The notes under the pieces were generated by a model. It searched no databases, was not told where the DNA came from, and saw nothing but the letters and a program-made list of their open reading frames with translations. This document shows, piece after piece, positions 11,406-24,700 of a stretch of 64,000 bases of DNA (its first letter is position 1; every line of letters begins with the position of its first letter). The stretch covers positions 682,001-746,000 of the forward strand of contig NW_026570240.1 in assembly GCF_019649055.1 (NCBI RefSeq), in the 5' to 3' direction. This DNA comes from Paramacrobiotus metropolitanus. Taxonomy: Eukaryota > Tardigrada > Eutardigrada > Parachela > Macrobiotidae. Position numbers and translations under genes: made by a program.

Positions 11406-13728
11406 CTACAGATACAATACAATTTACAACATATCATATCTTTCACGAAACTAGTAAAAGTTTCAGCGCTTGGAGGAATGGTTTAGAATGACAGCAGGCC
11501 AGACAGTATGAACAGATCTGGCCCCTGGTCGTCGTAGCACCCGTAGGAATGCATGATAGCTATTAGATACAGTACTCACCATTTTCAACAAAGTATGACA
11601 GCAAGCTGCAAGCTAGAACAACCTCGATATCTCAACAAAATTACAACAAACAGCAGCATAAACCAACAAACAAGAAAGAGCTCGTTTAATCCTTCACTCC
11701 AGATTCAACCATCCAACACTGCGAAATGTATCCACCGAACGTTGGTTTGTCTTTTGTGAAACAATTTTGGTAAGTATTCTCAGCACTATTCTGGAAGAAA
11801 GTTCAAGAAACCGTGCGCGTTAATAATGAAGCTGCCGCGCGGTCTGCAGTACCGACTGCGCGCTTACAGCTGCCGCTCGTGTGTGGTTAACTTGCAATAG
11901 CAATTTTAACATCAATAATATGTATTACCGTATATTATCATATCATTCATATGTATGTTTTTAATTTTCGCCGACAGCATTAAAAACATTTATCGCCCGC
12001 AGCAGTGCAGCACGCCCTGAGTTTTCGCATCCGCTCCATTGTTATAAGAAAACAAAGCAAATGTATTTTTTAAAAATTATAAAAGATTAGGAGGGCAGCA
12101 TACTTATATCAGGACCTACTGTATACAGTAGGTCCTGCTTATATTGTAATGTGTTACAGTACTTGTACGATGCTAACGATAAGTCTCTGCTATGAATCCA
12201 GTGGGATACCAATCATACCATCATACCGTACATAATACATATAGCCTACTCTGAATTTTGAATAAATCTGGGATCACTATCCATCATACTGTGTTAACGA
12301 TATTAAAGACGGATAAGTCCATGCGGCTTTTATTAATCAAGTTACAAACGACAGAGGTTTCATACAATTTCAACGAGATTCCATTTTTTGCCTTACCGGT
12401 TAGGAAGTGACGCGGTAGTACTGATATCCTGAGTACTTGTGTTGTCAGGTTTATTTTGAAAAATTTAAATAAGTGTCTAGTTATAGAAAATTATTCGCCC
12501 CCTAAATGTACTGTACAAATGGGTATTGGAGAAACTGCAGACAAACAAACGAACAAGGAGTCACCGTCTCCCTGCTAAGCATGACGGACATGTCACAGGC
12601 ACTGGGCATTTTTATTTGAATTCTTTGGATAATTGAAAACTGCTCCAGCAGCAGACTTAATTAGAGTACGTTGGGTTGTAAGTCATATTTATCATGATAT
12701 GTTTGTGGAGCTTCATTGTTTCAGCGTAGCTTGTTAGTATGATGTAAATACGAAGATATAAGTTGAAAATGCAGAAGTGTCACTTGTTGTATATGTAGCA
12801 CAAGGCAATTTATTAGAATGATAATAGGTATTCTAAACATCATGTCATGTCATACATAAGTTATCTTTACGTGCGATGTTGCGGAAGTGTTTGTATATCT
12901 GCACTTATAAGGCAAGGAACATCATCATGAAAAGAAGGAATTATGCAAATATGATCCGCAAGTGATGTCTAGTTCTGTTAGCTTGCACGGTACGTCTCAG
13001 GTTACGCCCAGTTGCGCGATTCACGCGGGATATTCTTCCAATTGTGCAACGTTTGTCCGTCCGTGTAGCGGCATGCACGCAGCAGGGTAGGAATTAAAAA
13101 TCAGGCGAAGAACGCATCTGTACGCGCTGGTATTATACACCAGCCCACAACAAAACATTTGCTCTCGACTGTTTATCGGAAGTTGTCAATTGCAGAATAT
13201 TATTATCTTTTTTAACTACTCATGTATCAAGTGTTTCCCCGCATCCCAATCCGGTCGCTGCAGCCGCAGACAAAACCCGGAAAATACGGACGCTGACTGG
13301 CTAGCGTGCGCTTCCCGTTATTTGGCTCATCTTAACCCAGAATTTGAGAAAAAAGCTGTGTTTAATTGTCTGCTGACACGTTGAGCTATCCGTCATCAAA
13401 AGCTCGTTACAATCCGCCGCATGTATCTTTACGGTATCTGCATTCGTCCAATTTAAACAGATGGAGATACCGCCCCTGGCTGAATGGATACTGTTTATCA
13501 TCCTAATCACATTTCCCATTAAACGATACTGATTGAGCCGACAATCTGTCATACAGTGAACTACTGTAACAATGTAAACTGTCGCTCGTTTGTCTCAATA
13601 CAGCTTTTTTCTGACCACGTGATCGCGTCCGAAATGATTGGCCAAAAACTGGGACTGGAAACGCTGGGAATGTGATATTTTTCGATGATTTTATAAGTAG
13701 CAAAGTGCAAGTTATTTGTTTTTTCATC
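11406..13728. promoter_or_regulatory. Intergenic region between divergent geminin and GPCR
   Basis: Contains the upstream regions of both genes. No protein-like frame was recognised; short frames at 13190-13384 and 13301-13552 look random. The notable element is the perfect palindrome with flanking direct repeats at 12103-12144. Confidence 0.5.
12103..12144. repeat. Perfect 28-bp palindrome framed by CTTATAT direct repeats
   Basis: 12110-12137 is CAGGACCTACTGTA followed at once by its exact reverse complement, with no loop. CTTATAT lies immediately to the left (12103-12109) and immediately to the right (12138-12144). The arrangement resembles a tiny insertion with a 7-bp target-site duplication, or a palindromic operator. 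It is seen directly; its origin is inferred. Confidence 0.85.
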
Positions 13729-16700
13729 ATGAGTGCTCTCACCAGTAATTGCTCCGCGTTCCTGGCAACGATCAAAAGGAATCCAAACACGACGTTCGAT
13801 ATCGACCGCTATCTCCAGTGCATCTTTGGACCGGCTACCACGAATTCTGCAATACCATCAACCATTGTGTATTGTCTTCTATTCCTTACCGGGATGACCG
13901 GAAATCTGGCTACCGCTATCACCATATTAAAAAATGCCCGAACCCATACACCCACTAATTATTACCTGTATACAGCTCGACGAAGAACTTCCTTTTTTAA
14001 GATTTCGGTGTACCATAACCACACTGCGTTTGTTTTGCAGACTTTCACTTGCCGCATCCGATATCTTTATTTTACTACTCGGTAATTAAAATCATTGTAA
14101 AGATAAGATCGCTTTGCAGATAAAAACTCACATAATGAAGGCACGATAAATTTAATTGATGCTATAGTCGGCGCTGACCTGAGCGGAACTCGCAAGATCA
14201 TCTACTAAGAAATGACTGTTCTATAACATTTTTTGCTTAAAAGGCATTAATATGAAAAGTGATTTAAAAGTTTCTGAATTTTGCAGGAATACCTGACGAG
14301 ATTCGCGGCTTTTGGAGCCAGTATCCTTTTCCTTTTGACATCTGGTTTTGCCGGTTTCGGAGTATGGTACGTTAAAATTATACTTGTTTAACTGGAGCAT
14401 CTGATGTAATGATAAGTCAAAATATGTGAACAAAAATTTATTACTTATCTTGTTATGAGTCATAGCTTTAAAAACAAAAATTTTTAACTTCACCAACCTG
14501 CAAATATTAAATTATTCATTAATAGCAGTAAATGCAAAAACCGTTGTAAACAACTGCATATTAGCCAATATTGTGACCTTTATTGTTGCAGGCAAGCGAA
14601 GCATTTCTCTACATATCAATAATGACCATTTTAGCCTGTAAGAACAGCATTGTTGTTAACAATACTGTACGATTATAAACACCTTACAGGAAGATTAGTA
14701 ATACCCTTACGAGTACTTTACAAATACATTCATGAATTCTTGCACATATTTCAAAATACAAGTATTTATGTATTCCTTTGGATAAATATTTCGGCAATTG
14801 CGATAATTATATTATGGTATTTAAAAGAGTCAAACGTTCCATATTGTTGCAGTCACGATCGAACGACATCTTGCGATAGTATACCCTTTACTATCTCGTA
14901 TGTTTATGACCAGTAGAAAGAGCCGCATCTGGAAGATTGTGTTTTTTATATGGATTTTCGCCATTCTAAATGCTGTTCCGTATGGAGTATTTTCGGAAAT
15001 AAATTATCTCCCTTATCCTGGCGATCCCAAACGTCTTATAAAAGGTAAAACTATCATTAATCGGACGATTTATTTAAAATACTTTCGGGATTTGTAGTAA
15101 AATGTAAACTACTGACGCTCTTGCAAAAGAAGCACTTTGCAGATTTAGAACACAAAAGTTATAGTCAAACGAAGCCCCATGCGACGCATCTCACATTAAC
15201 GACTGCATTTTTACTTGCTTAGTCGAAAGACCATAAATGTACCGCGGTACTCTGAAAAAATAAGACAGAAAGCTTGGAGTCTTGAACGTAAATAATAAAT
15301 TAGTTTAGATCAATGCTATCAAAAGCAATAAGTTTTCGTGATCGATATTCCGTCGGAGAAACAGCAGTATAGGTACACGCCGACTACCGTTCGTCGATCA
15401 GAATTTGGAATACGTTTGTCGCAAATTTAGCTCCGTAGAAAGGGCAGTAAAAGACAAATTTTTCTCCTGAGTTAATCTTGCTTTTTAGCAAAGTAATTCG
15501 ATATTGCGTGCGCAAATTTTTGCGAACAGCAGATTGTGAGCTCCATGTCGAGGAAAAGCAGTCTGTTTAACGTTTTTGAAAACGAATTGCCCGACTGATG
15601 TTCGGCATCAGTTATTACGAGGGGACCGTGAATTTTGTCTCTGCATCCTAAAACTAAGAACATTGTAGGTCGTAAAACTATAGCAGACGCCGCAATTCTG
15701 CTGCTTGCAAATGCAGTCATAATTATGTGTATTTAGTTAGTCGATCGTTAAGCTTGGCACATATGTGGTTTAGTGTAAGAAGATGTGTGCCACATTAAAA
15801 TCGCAATAACAGAGGTATTAAATAGCAAGGGATGTACGTATATATACGATAAGTAGAATATGTACTTCTCTATTATATTTGGAAGCATGGTTTGCGGATC
15901 CGGAAATCAGAATGTGTTCAAAAATACAAATGCTTGCAAAATTGTTTTTTTAGTAGAACTATATATACATAGTCACAGATCTGGACACTAACTGTACTTC
16001 ATGATCAAGTTATATATTTTATTAATCCATTCCTGATTTTCCACAGTAATCAGCTGAACCGAACGAGACTATTGCGACAGTATCATTTTGAATCTCGCAC
16101 TACTGTGTGTACTATCAGCGCTATTAGCGTGTTAATGGACGGATGTTTGTTGTTCTCGTTAATTTAAATTGCTGATTTGTAATCAGAATCCGCCTGGTGT
16201 GGAGTAGCCTGGGAGCACATAATAATAAGGAGGTTCTTGGAGTATTCCTTTGTGGCGTTTTTCATGCTGCCCTTTGTGGCGCTTGCTGCACTATACATAC
16301 AGATCGGGATAACATTGTCCCAGCAAGCCGTATTAAAGACGCAAATTGCTCGAACACCCCCTCTGCACTCGCCGTCCGACCGGACTCCACTCCCTGCCGG
16401 CGATCCGCATCCCGCTCCTCCTCCCAACAATAACGTGGAGACCCGGAAAAACTACCGACATTTACGGTCCAGAATATCTGTCATCAAGATGCTTGGTAAG
16501 AATGATAGGCTCATTAATGATAGATGAGGGACACCGTGTGAAAAGCGATGACACTCGCAATTACATGTGCCCATGGGCAAAGAATTTGTCTGTTTCGCAT
16601 CAGTTGAAAGATTTTTGTAAGCTAGGGACAGAAATAGATGGTAACTCTCAGTTGTTGTTATATTTTCTTCTGCTTCTTATATGTTTAGAATTTCCGGCGG

Positions 16701-18037
16701 GATTGCAGTAGGTTACATACGAAAATCTAACCTACACTTATTAGCCCCGCACAAATGTCAACTACAATACGATTTACAACTAGTAAGCAGCTGGTAACAA
16801 CTGATCAATAATGTGCGTGCTAATGGTTACTTTTGCTATGCAAACTATTACGGTATTTATAGCTTGTGAGAAGTACATGTATTACATAAACATTTTAGGT
16901 TTGTACATTATCGCTGCCTATGTAACGGTGTTACGTACTGCAATAAATTAATCAAATTATGCAGAAAAATTAGTGTAAAAATACTAATTTTTTGTTCCAG
17001 TTTTGATTTTCAAAGAAAATATTTTAACTGCATGTACATTACAGTTGAATTTTTATTCAAGCAACCGGCATGCGCATGCTGTACCTTCATCGATGCTGCT
17101 GTCTCGAAATACGCGAATATAATACAGTAACTGTAGTTGTAATGATGTTATGCAGTCTTAAATTCCAGGAACGAGAGCATGTTTAGTGTTTACTTCCGGT
17201 TAGCTAAATTAGTTTAATCCGAAGCAGGTTAATCTCATTAACCAAATTTTGGCTTTGCAGTGGGAATTGTGGCATCGTTCTTCATTTGTTTCTCAGTATT
17301 TCATGGTATGTCAAAGCTTTTCCACGCTACGATAAATCTGTCAACCCACGTATTTATGAACGCGTTTTTTGTCCGGCCCAGCTCAGCGCCTGATGACGAT
17401 GTATGTTGACTGGACAACCGCGTCGGATTTCCTGAAAAATTTGTATACAGATTTGCATAAGGTTTCCGGTACGACTTCCTTTGTATGGTATTTGCAGTAG
17501 CCTGTAATGGCATGGAGAGTGGCGGTATTCGGTCATCGATGCACGTGCTGCAGAATGGTGATGTAATGCATCATGCATGGCGGCTGTGACGACTTTAATT
17601 TAGATGTTTATTGTCAACTTCTTTTGGAACGACGAAAATGAGAAAACTAGTTTAATGTTGCAGGCACACTTTATTATTTGAACCCGACACTGAATCCGAT
17701 TATGTATGCATTACATACAAAGAAATTCAGATATCGTAAGTGCCATCGCAATTCGATACGTTGGCTTACTGTATATATGGAATGCTTTGTATTAAAGTTA
17801 TGTTCTGTAACGTTTTTAGTGTTGCGGAAGTGGCTGCTTCCTTGTGGATGGACAGCATCTGATTCCAGACGTCCGTCTACATTTTCGTACAGCCAAACCA
17901 GTAACATAAGCCTGCGCAGAAGAACTCTTACAACCACGCAGGGCGCTAGCAGTGACGAACTGGAAACCATGGTTCCCACGGCTAACAATGGTGGAACAGG
18001 ACATCAGTCTGACAATGAGCAGCTGACTCCTTTTTGA
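13729..18037 (+). CDS. Class A neuropeptide GPCR, CAPA/pyrokinin/neuromedin-U receptor type
   Basis: Seven-transmembrane receptor, likely for an amidated peptide and likely Gq-coupled (family inference). Ten exons: 13729-13967, 14041-14081, 14287-14366, 14592-14637, 14853-15044, 16187-16495, 17261-17305, 17382-17468, 17664-17735, 17820-18037. Phases all join; 442 aa. The extracellular N-terminus has NCS and NTT glycosylation sites. TM1 has GNLATAI. TM2 begins TPTNYYLLSLAASD. ECL1 GIPDEIRGFWSQYPFPFD and the Cys in WFCRF are typical of the PRXamide/NMU receptor group. TM3 ends ERHLAIVYPL and ECL2 has AWCGV. TM5 is FFMLPFVALAALYI. TM6 is FFICFSVFHAQRL and TM7 LNPTLNPIMYAL. A Pro/Arg-rich third loop and a Ser/Thr-rich tail follow. 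The family's HAQRL after TM6 is kept. DRY is ERH and CWxPFH is CFSVFH, so key switch residues differ. Confidence 0.92.
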
Positions 18038-18504
18038 TGGGCTTCCTTGTTCATGCTATCACACGAAATTAAGTTCAGAGATGATTTTGTTGAGCTCATT
18101 TGGAAGGAGAGTAAACTAAGATTTTTATTTGAGATTTAGCTTATGGTGGGCGTTAAAGGTGTTGATGCGAGCTTTGCTTTACGCATTTGTTGTAATTTCT
18201 GGATTACCTTAGGAACGTTCTGTAGAACAATGTAGTGCTTTGTAAAATGCTTATTTCTATCTGTAATTCTGTACTGTAGGTGGAATAGCATAGCAACAGT
18301 TGAACTTAGAAGCTAGCATATGTACAATACATATAGCGTCGGTCTGGTACCAACGCAATAATTTTTGCTAGAATATGACAACCGGCATGTCATGATCAGT
18401 TGATCGAGCGGAAAGAAAATATAGGAAATACGGAAATCATTTGGTGATCAGGGTACCATAATGCCGTTCAGCGCAGAAAGTTTCTAAGTCGAACACAAAA
18501 CGAT

Positions 18505-18756
18505 GTGGAACGTTTATTTGAACACCGAAAAAACAACCAAAATCCTTGGGACTTACTTGATCTAGAATCAATGTACCGAGAACAAGTACAGCCGCATTTC
18601 CCGGCAAACCACAACCAAGTACTGCGTCAAAAAAGGGGTAGAGCGAGCCGTTTCCGTCATGTCTTCTGTCTACCTGCCAACGAAAAGTACCATCTTCTGA
18701 AAAGTTGTCATAAAACTTTCGAAGTCTCTACTGCAGCGGGTTATGAAACAAATTAA
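18505..18756 (+). CDS. Hypothetical small ORF (doubtful)
   Basis: An 83-codon frame beginning MERLFEHRKNNQNPWDLLDL, basic and aromatic in its second half (RGRASRFRHVF). It does not match a family I know. Upstream sequence stays open in a related frame for a few codons, so it might be an exon or a decayed fragment of a mobile element. Its composition is more protein-like than most frames here, but there is no supporting splice signal or homology. Confidence 0.15.
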   Translation: MERLFEHRKNNQNPWDLLDLESMYREQVQPHFPANHNQVLRQKRGRASRFRHVFCLPANEKYHLLKSCHKTFEVSTAAGYETN

Positions 18757-20611
18757 TTTAATTACCGATTTCCTCGACGAATGTGTATTTCCGACGAATC
18801 ACAGTGTTGGTGCTCGAACGCGGAATCACACATTCTCAAGACCAGAAATTGTTTTGTGCTTCCTTTTTTTCGTTAAATTATGATCAACTAGAACTGGACT
18901 TTTATCCAAACTGTCAAAAAAGCATTTACTTAAAATTTGAAAACAGAAATGGGTAAATTCTAGCGATCGGTTAATATGAATAACTTAAACTTCAAAAGTT
19001 CAAAAATCAAAGGTCAAAACTTCGAAAGGTCAAAAGGTGTTCAATTTGACGATACTTTAAGTTTAATAACAAACTGAATATTCACCAAGGTTTTGCAAGA
19101 CTGCTGTGGTCGCAAATATAGACGGTTGACTTTGCTTCGGTCGAAAGTTAGCCGTACAGTGCTTTGACTGTGCCATGGTTGTGACTTGTGAATTCCCACT
19201 TTCAAATTCGAGTATCACAAAACATCAGGCGGATGAATATTCTGCTTTACCACACCGACCGGGGATGACGTGAAAATGTTTTTCGCAATACTGTACGTAA
19301 AGTACTTTCTTTGTATTCCTTCGGGGTTTCTGGACGATATGTGTTTTGTTATCTTCCTGCCATAAAACCTTCGCCAACTGCAGCAACTCATTTTAGAATA
19401 CAAGTTTTTGAGAAAAAACGGATACACATTGTAATCTTTTTTTTGTTACCTGTTATTCGATTATGATGTTCCTGGTTATGCAGAATTTCGTTCTTAATTA
19501 CATGCTCAAGATTCGTCGAAACAATGCTGTACAGCGCCAAAGAAATCAAATGAATGTACCGGCATGTATGAATAACTGTATCTGTATTTTTACTTTCTGC
19601 GACATAAGTATAAAGTGTTATATTTGTACAAAACTATAAAACAAAATGGCGGCGGTTGGTATAAAACTAGCGGTGGTTGTCAACCACATCAATGCACGAG
19701 CGCGAGTTCTAACACCACTGGAAAATGATGTCGTCGGAAAAGTGTTACCGGACGGTGGCTAGTAGCTACAGACAAATTATTGCTCTTGACGAAGCCTGCC
19801 CTCGATGCAAATTATTCTGGGAACCCGGAAGTGGAGTCTGAATCTGACGTCAGCGACTCAGACTGTTAATCCTTTGAGCTAACGTCAATGCACGTAATCT
19901 GGAGCATCGATTCCACCAACACGAGTACGGATGCTTCGTAACTACATACTGCAGATATAGAGGTACTGCAAAATATGCATAGAAGTAGGGATGCTATGCT
20001 GGCTTCTCCAGTTTTCCTCCTCCTTATGGTACGACTCAGACAACAGCCGGTCAGTTGTCCTACATTGACACGCGCTGTCCCTTAATCAGGACTGCACTGT
20101 AAGTTATCGACCAGTTACCTATTTAGCGATTTAGCATACTGTGGTGAGTGCTTATAGGCTGGCGACTGTGTTTGTTTTCGCTTATGTGGTTTTCGCACCA
20201 CTGCGGCGCTAATACTGTATGAACTGCGACTCCGTAAAAGAAATGATTGGCCTTTTTGTCTGTAGCGTGTAGACTAGCTGTAGCTAGTCACGGCACTACG
20301 GTGTGCCAACATTACCTCAAGATGGTAGATACTAGATAGCGTCAAAAGATTCACAGAATGTGCAAAAATGGGTTACCAATGGATTATTGTCACCCCGGTG
20401 GGTTGTTGAAATTTGGATAATAACATACTTACTTTTTCGATATACGAGTAATAAGTATTTTGTCTCCGTCACCAATAATAACTCCAGATTTCCTGCCGTG
20501 CAATGCTACACTTGTCATGGCTACATATTTTCGAATTTGAATGATTTTCTTTCTATCGCCGTAAATGTGTAATACGTTCACCATTTCCCGGAGCGTATCG
20601 GTATTGCATAA

Positions 20612-21046
20612 TTATGTTATTGTCCGTAGTGATTGAATTTCTTGCTGGGCCGAGCCCATTGGCCATTGGGACCAATTACGTTTACTCAAACCTTGTTTGC
20701 CGCTCAAAGCTTTTGTTGTCAAGAACGCATTGACCACGGACCGCTGTTTCTGAGTTCCTGCCTGAAAATTGCACTGAGAACGCTTTAGGTGGGCTTCGAT
20801 AAGAGCTTGGATTTCGTCTTCTGCAAAAGACTCAATACAAAATGACGGAGACCCGTAGTGCGAGCGATGAGTAAGTTCGAACATCCAGATTGTACAATGG
20901 AACGTCACTTTTAATTGTATAGCATGTACTACAATACGTACTCTAGAGTCTATCACCATAACACGATACAGTTCCGGCAATTTAATGAACTTCTTATCTG
21001 ATTCCGTGTTTGACGCAACCGTGGTTTTATGCGGTAACAAGTGCAT
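20612..21046 (-). CDS. Hypothetical protein, 144 aa (doubtful)
   Basis: The longest open frame in this gene-poor stretch. Its C-terminal half is polar and helix-prone (AEDEIQALIEAHLKRSQCNF), then Ser/Gln-rich. I do not recognise a domain, signal peptide or membrane segment. It could be a lineage-specific gene, an exon of an undetected spliced gene, or chance. Confidence 0.2.
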   Translation of the reverse strand: MHLLPHKTTVASNTESDKKFIKLPELYRVMVIDSRVRIVVHAIQLKVTFHCTIWMFELTHRSHYGSPSFCIESFAEDEIQALIEAHLKRSQCNFQAGTQKQRSVVNAFLTTKALSGKQGLSKRNWSQWPMGSAQQEIQSLRTIT

Positions 21047-21796
21047 ATTTGTTGATTTATCAAGCGTTCGCTTGATAATGTGGCAGTGTTTACTATCAGC
21101 CTTTGATACGTACTATAATTTAGGTCAGCAAACAAGTTAATCTCGTTCGCCTCTCGTGTTAATTTTAGAGATCCATTTCTGCACCTGAATATTTTCTCCT
21201 AATTCTAGTTATTTCATGCAGCACTTTTTCACTGTGTCGGCGCTATTTTTGAAGTACTTATCTGTAATTGGTAGTCGCAGCCAGGTTGTAACTAGCTTCC
21301 GAAAAAAGTGAATTTTGGATACGAAACTGGCATAACCGGTTTGGAATTAGCTCACACTTCCCATCAGAGTTTGTTGGGAACTTTTCGGTCGCAATCGCGT
21401 ACGTGGTTTAAATTTACATACAATTCGGCTTTGATTTCGTATTTTGACGTTTGTGCGTGCCGTTATTGTACATGAGACAGCGCTGACAGAAAACATTACA
21501 GTTGGAATAATGGACTATTGCTTGTTCAGCTGCGCCGCTTGGCATTCGTCATTTTTAAGAATGGTTTTGCCGTTTAGTCGTTTACGCAACTGACTCATAT
21601 TTGCCTCTGTGTTTACCAAACCTGTTCCGATTATGGCTTCCGCTGTATGCAGATCGTTCAGAATTTTTTCCTGGTTGAACTAGGTCGATTGAGATCGAGT
21701 GTGTTGCCGCGGTGCTCACGCAGTCACGCTGTAGAAGTATCGCGAAGCGCTATATAGCGGATTAAATTTCCCACCTGTTGCAGGGATTTGATCGCG

Positions 21797-24700
21797 ATGG
21801 CCCGCTCTCAAGGGCCTGTGGATGACAGCGGAAAATATGGTAAGTTTGAAATAATGTATTGTTAGCACTGCAGGTGAAATCTGTTTGTTTATTTGTTTTC
21901 TTTTATGGTGTATGGCACACCTACGAAACCCTGCCTTTTGGGTTTTTCTTTGAGAAACAAACCGTTCAGTAATTATGGGTTGGTGAAATGCAGCAGCTTG
22001 CTTACTTACGTATACGGTATACTTATGTACTGTATAATATTCCCGATTACAGTTGTTAATTACCTACATATTTACACGTGCAAATTTGTATGACCGGCTT
22101 AGTGCTTTCTGGATTTGTAGCTCTCTGACATGTTTTAGGGAAACCACGAACTTTCGATCCCACTTTTCACGGACCTATCAAAAAGCGGTATGTTTTTTCA
22201 TTATTATTAAAAGTATTAATCATTCCGGCACGGGTGACTAAAGTCAAACCACACATCTCGCCATGGTTGTTTAAATTAAAAAGGACGACATTGTGGGATT
22301 ATGTGCATACGGTTCGTTTCCAAATTCCCATCGATCATTTGTGTTGAGAACTGAGAACTGCGCTACACTGAGTTATGTAACGTTTCGAAAAGTACAGTAA
22401 TAAAAGTGAAACATCTGACTGCATGGCGCATGCTAATAATTCGGCGGTTATAGCAGTGCTATTGGACTGTTAGTGTAGCTTCATGCAAATTAGGCAGCTT
22501 TGCAATGATGTCAGTCTTGTGATTAATTTTAATATTTTTTTCATGTAATTGATACAGTTTTAGTTTGTTTTTTCAGTTTAGGCGCTTGTTAGCTTGATTA
22601 AATTCTTGTTCATATCGGCCAGAAACTGGTTATTTAAGGATATAATTATGCATTCTTCCAGCATAGTAATACGTACTGTACGTGCGCCTTCGTTGTTGCA
22701 GGAGCTGCACTGATGTCATTTGTTTGATTCTGCTTTTGGCGTTTATTGGCGGATGGGGTGTGGTGGCGTATTTTGGTATGTTCGAGCTGTAATAATCTCG
22801 GCGTTAGCACAATTTTGCAGTTTTCAGCAACTTCGCTCCTTTTACCGTTTTTATGGGTGCACGTTTTCGTCCACAGCTTTTGCGAATGGAAACTGGGATC
22901 GACTACTTTACCCAACAGATTCTCGTGGCAGAATATGTGGAAGGCAAAACGGGGATGTCGAGTAATACTTATACCGTTGCCGATATTGCCATACATTGCC
23001 TTTTGTTACTACATGATTTTTGTTTTGGTTGAAGTTTGACAAATCGACCATATTTATTCTATTTTGACATTTCGACGTGTCTGGGACCACAAACTTTGTT
23101 TCACGGCTGCCGTACACCTTCGGTAAGCCAACTAAAATATTTAAAAACTGCAGGTGATTATGATTGTTGTGGTTGTGAAGTTTGGGTTGATAGCAGCTAC
23201 CTGCTACCTCTACGTGCTCATATCATGTATGTGTTAGTAGGATCAATGACTTGGTGTATGTACTTATTTTACGCAAGTGTACTGCTTATTATTGTGAAAC
23301 ATTTTAAGTTTTTTCGTGTTATAGCGGTTTGACTGTTTGTAGGTATGCGTGACACAATGCCCAAACAAGACCTTTGTGTGGGATAATATCGATTTTAAAA
23401 ACGACCCGGCTGATCTTATTTGTCTGGATGGCGTTGACAAAATCGCACAGGTAAATTAGCTTTAGAAATTCAGCCTGTGAATTGAAAGCTGGATTTTGTG
23501 AATTCGATAAGGAGTATTATGAAGAATGACTGCGAGTCTGCGACTACAGGCTACCAAACCTTCAAGCCAGCGATGTGCTTCGTATTACGTCCAAAGTGGG
23601 ACTATTGGAGGACGCTGCATACCAATTTTGAACGTTCTGCAATCATCTGATAACAGAAACGCCACTCGCCTTGCCGCTGTTCCCGAATTGCCGGTGCCAC
23701 AGGCTCAGATTGCAAATGGCACAAAAAACCTGTTCGATGCACGAGCAGTTCTCGAAAAAATATTTTACGACTTTAGTGTATCATGGTGGATGATCTTCAT
23801 GTACGTTTTTATCAGGTCAATACTTCCAGTGCTAATTCATGAGATTTACAAGTTTTTAACATTTCCTAGAGCGTTTGGAATGACTATGGTCATTTCGTTT
23901 CTGTGGATTGTCATCATGCGTTGGGTGGCCGGACCCATGGTGTGGCTGGGAATGTTGGCAGTGTTGGGTTTATTGAGCTACGGTAAACTGAGATGATGCC
24001 TGGAGTTTGTTTACCATATTTTTGGAAACAATTAGTTTTGCTCTAAGTAAAAGTATGTTTTCAGCTGTTTATTATTGTTTTACGAGAATGGCCGCCATCG
24101 ATGCTCTTAGGAAAGGGGATCCCGGTGGGCAGGCGCCGCTGTTCACATTGGATATAAATAGCTATCTGGCTCAAAGAGAAACATGGATGGCATTTGGTAA
24201 GTCTGCAGCTAGGTTTTTCAGTAGCTGTGTAATATAAATAATTGTGTATAATATAACTGTTTAACTGTGTGTTTATGTATATTACAACTGTGTAATATCT
24301 TTCTTTAGGTATTATTTCCGCCATCGTTTTGGGGATTTTGGTACTTATTGCATTATTTCTGCGTAATCGGATACGATTGGCGGTGGCATTACTCGAAGAA
24401 GCCAGCAAGTATGACTATGAAATAATGAACATTTGCGTTCGAAGCAGAAGTTCGTTTCACTTTTGTGCAAAACGTTCTGTTGTTTTTTTTGCAGGAGTGT
24501 TTCGACAATGATGTGCACTTTAATGTTTCCCATACTGCCATTTATATTACAACTGGTAGTTTTTGGATTTTGGGGACTTTTAGCAGTGTAAGGACGCTGC
24601 CTTAAAGCTCCTGTCGGAAATGGCTTTTTATATTGAATATTTAGAGGAATGAATTTCTTTAATGATTGCAGATTAATGTCGTCCGCGGGTGAACAGAAAG

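Larger units (their letters stand above)
18038..21796. other. 3.8-kb stretch without a recognised gene
   Basis: Lies between two plus-strand genes and contains the 3' flank of the GPCR and the 5' flank of the choline transporter. Open frames of uncertain reality lie at 18505-18756 (plus, 83 aa) and 20612-21046 (minus, 144 aa). Two AGGTCA half-sites in direct orientation occur at 19011-19016 and 19027-19032. No repeats of a known transposon type were recognised. Confidence 0.5.

Noticed and set aside
19011-19032. Two AGGTCA half-sites as a nuclear receptor element
   Set aside because: They are spaced by 10 bp in a region of simple TCAAAAG-like repeats; not a standard direct-repeat spacing and not near a recognised promoter.
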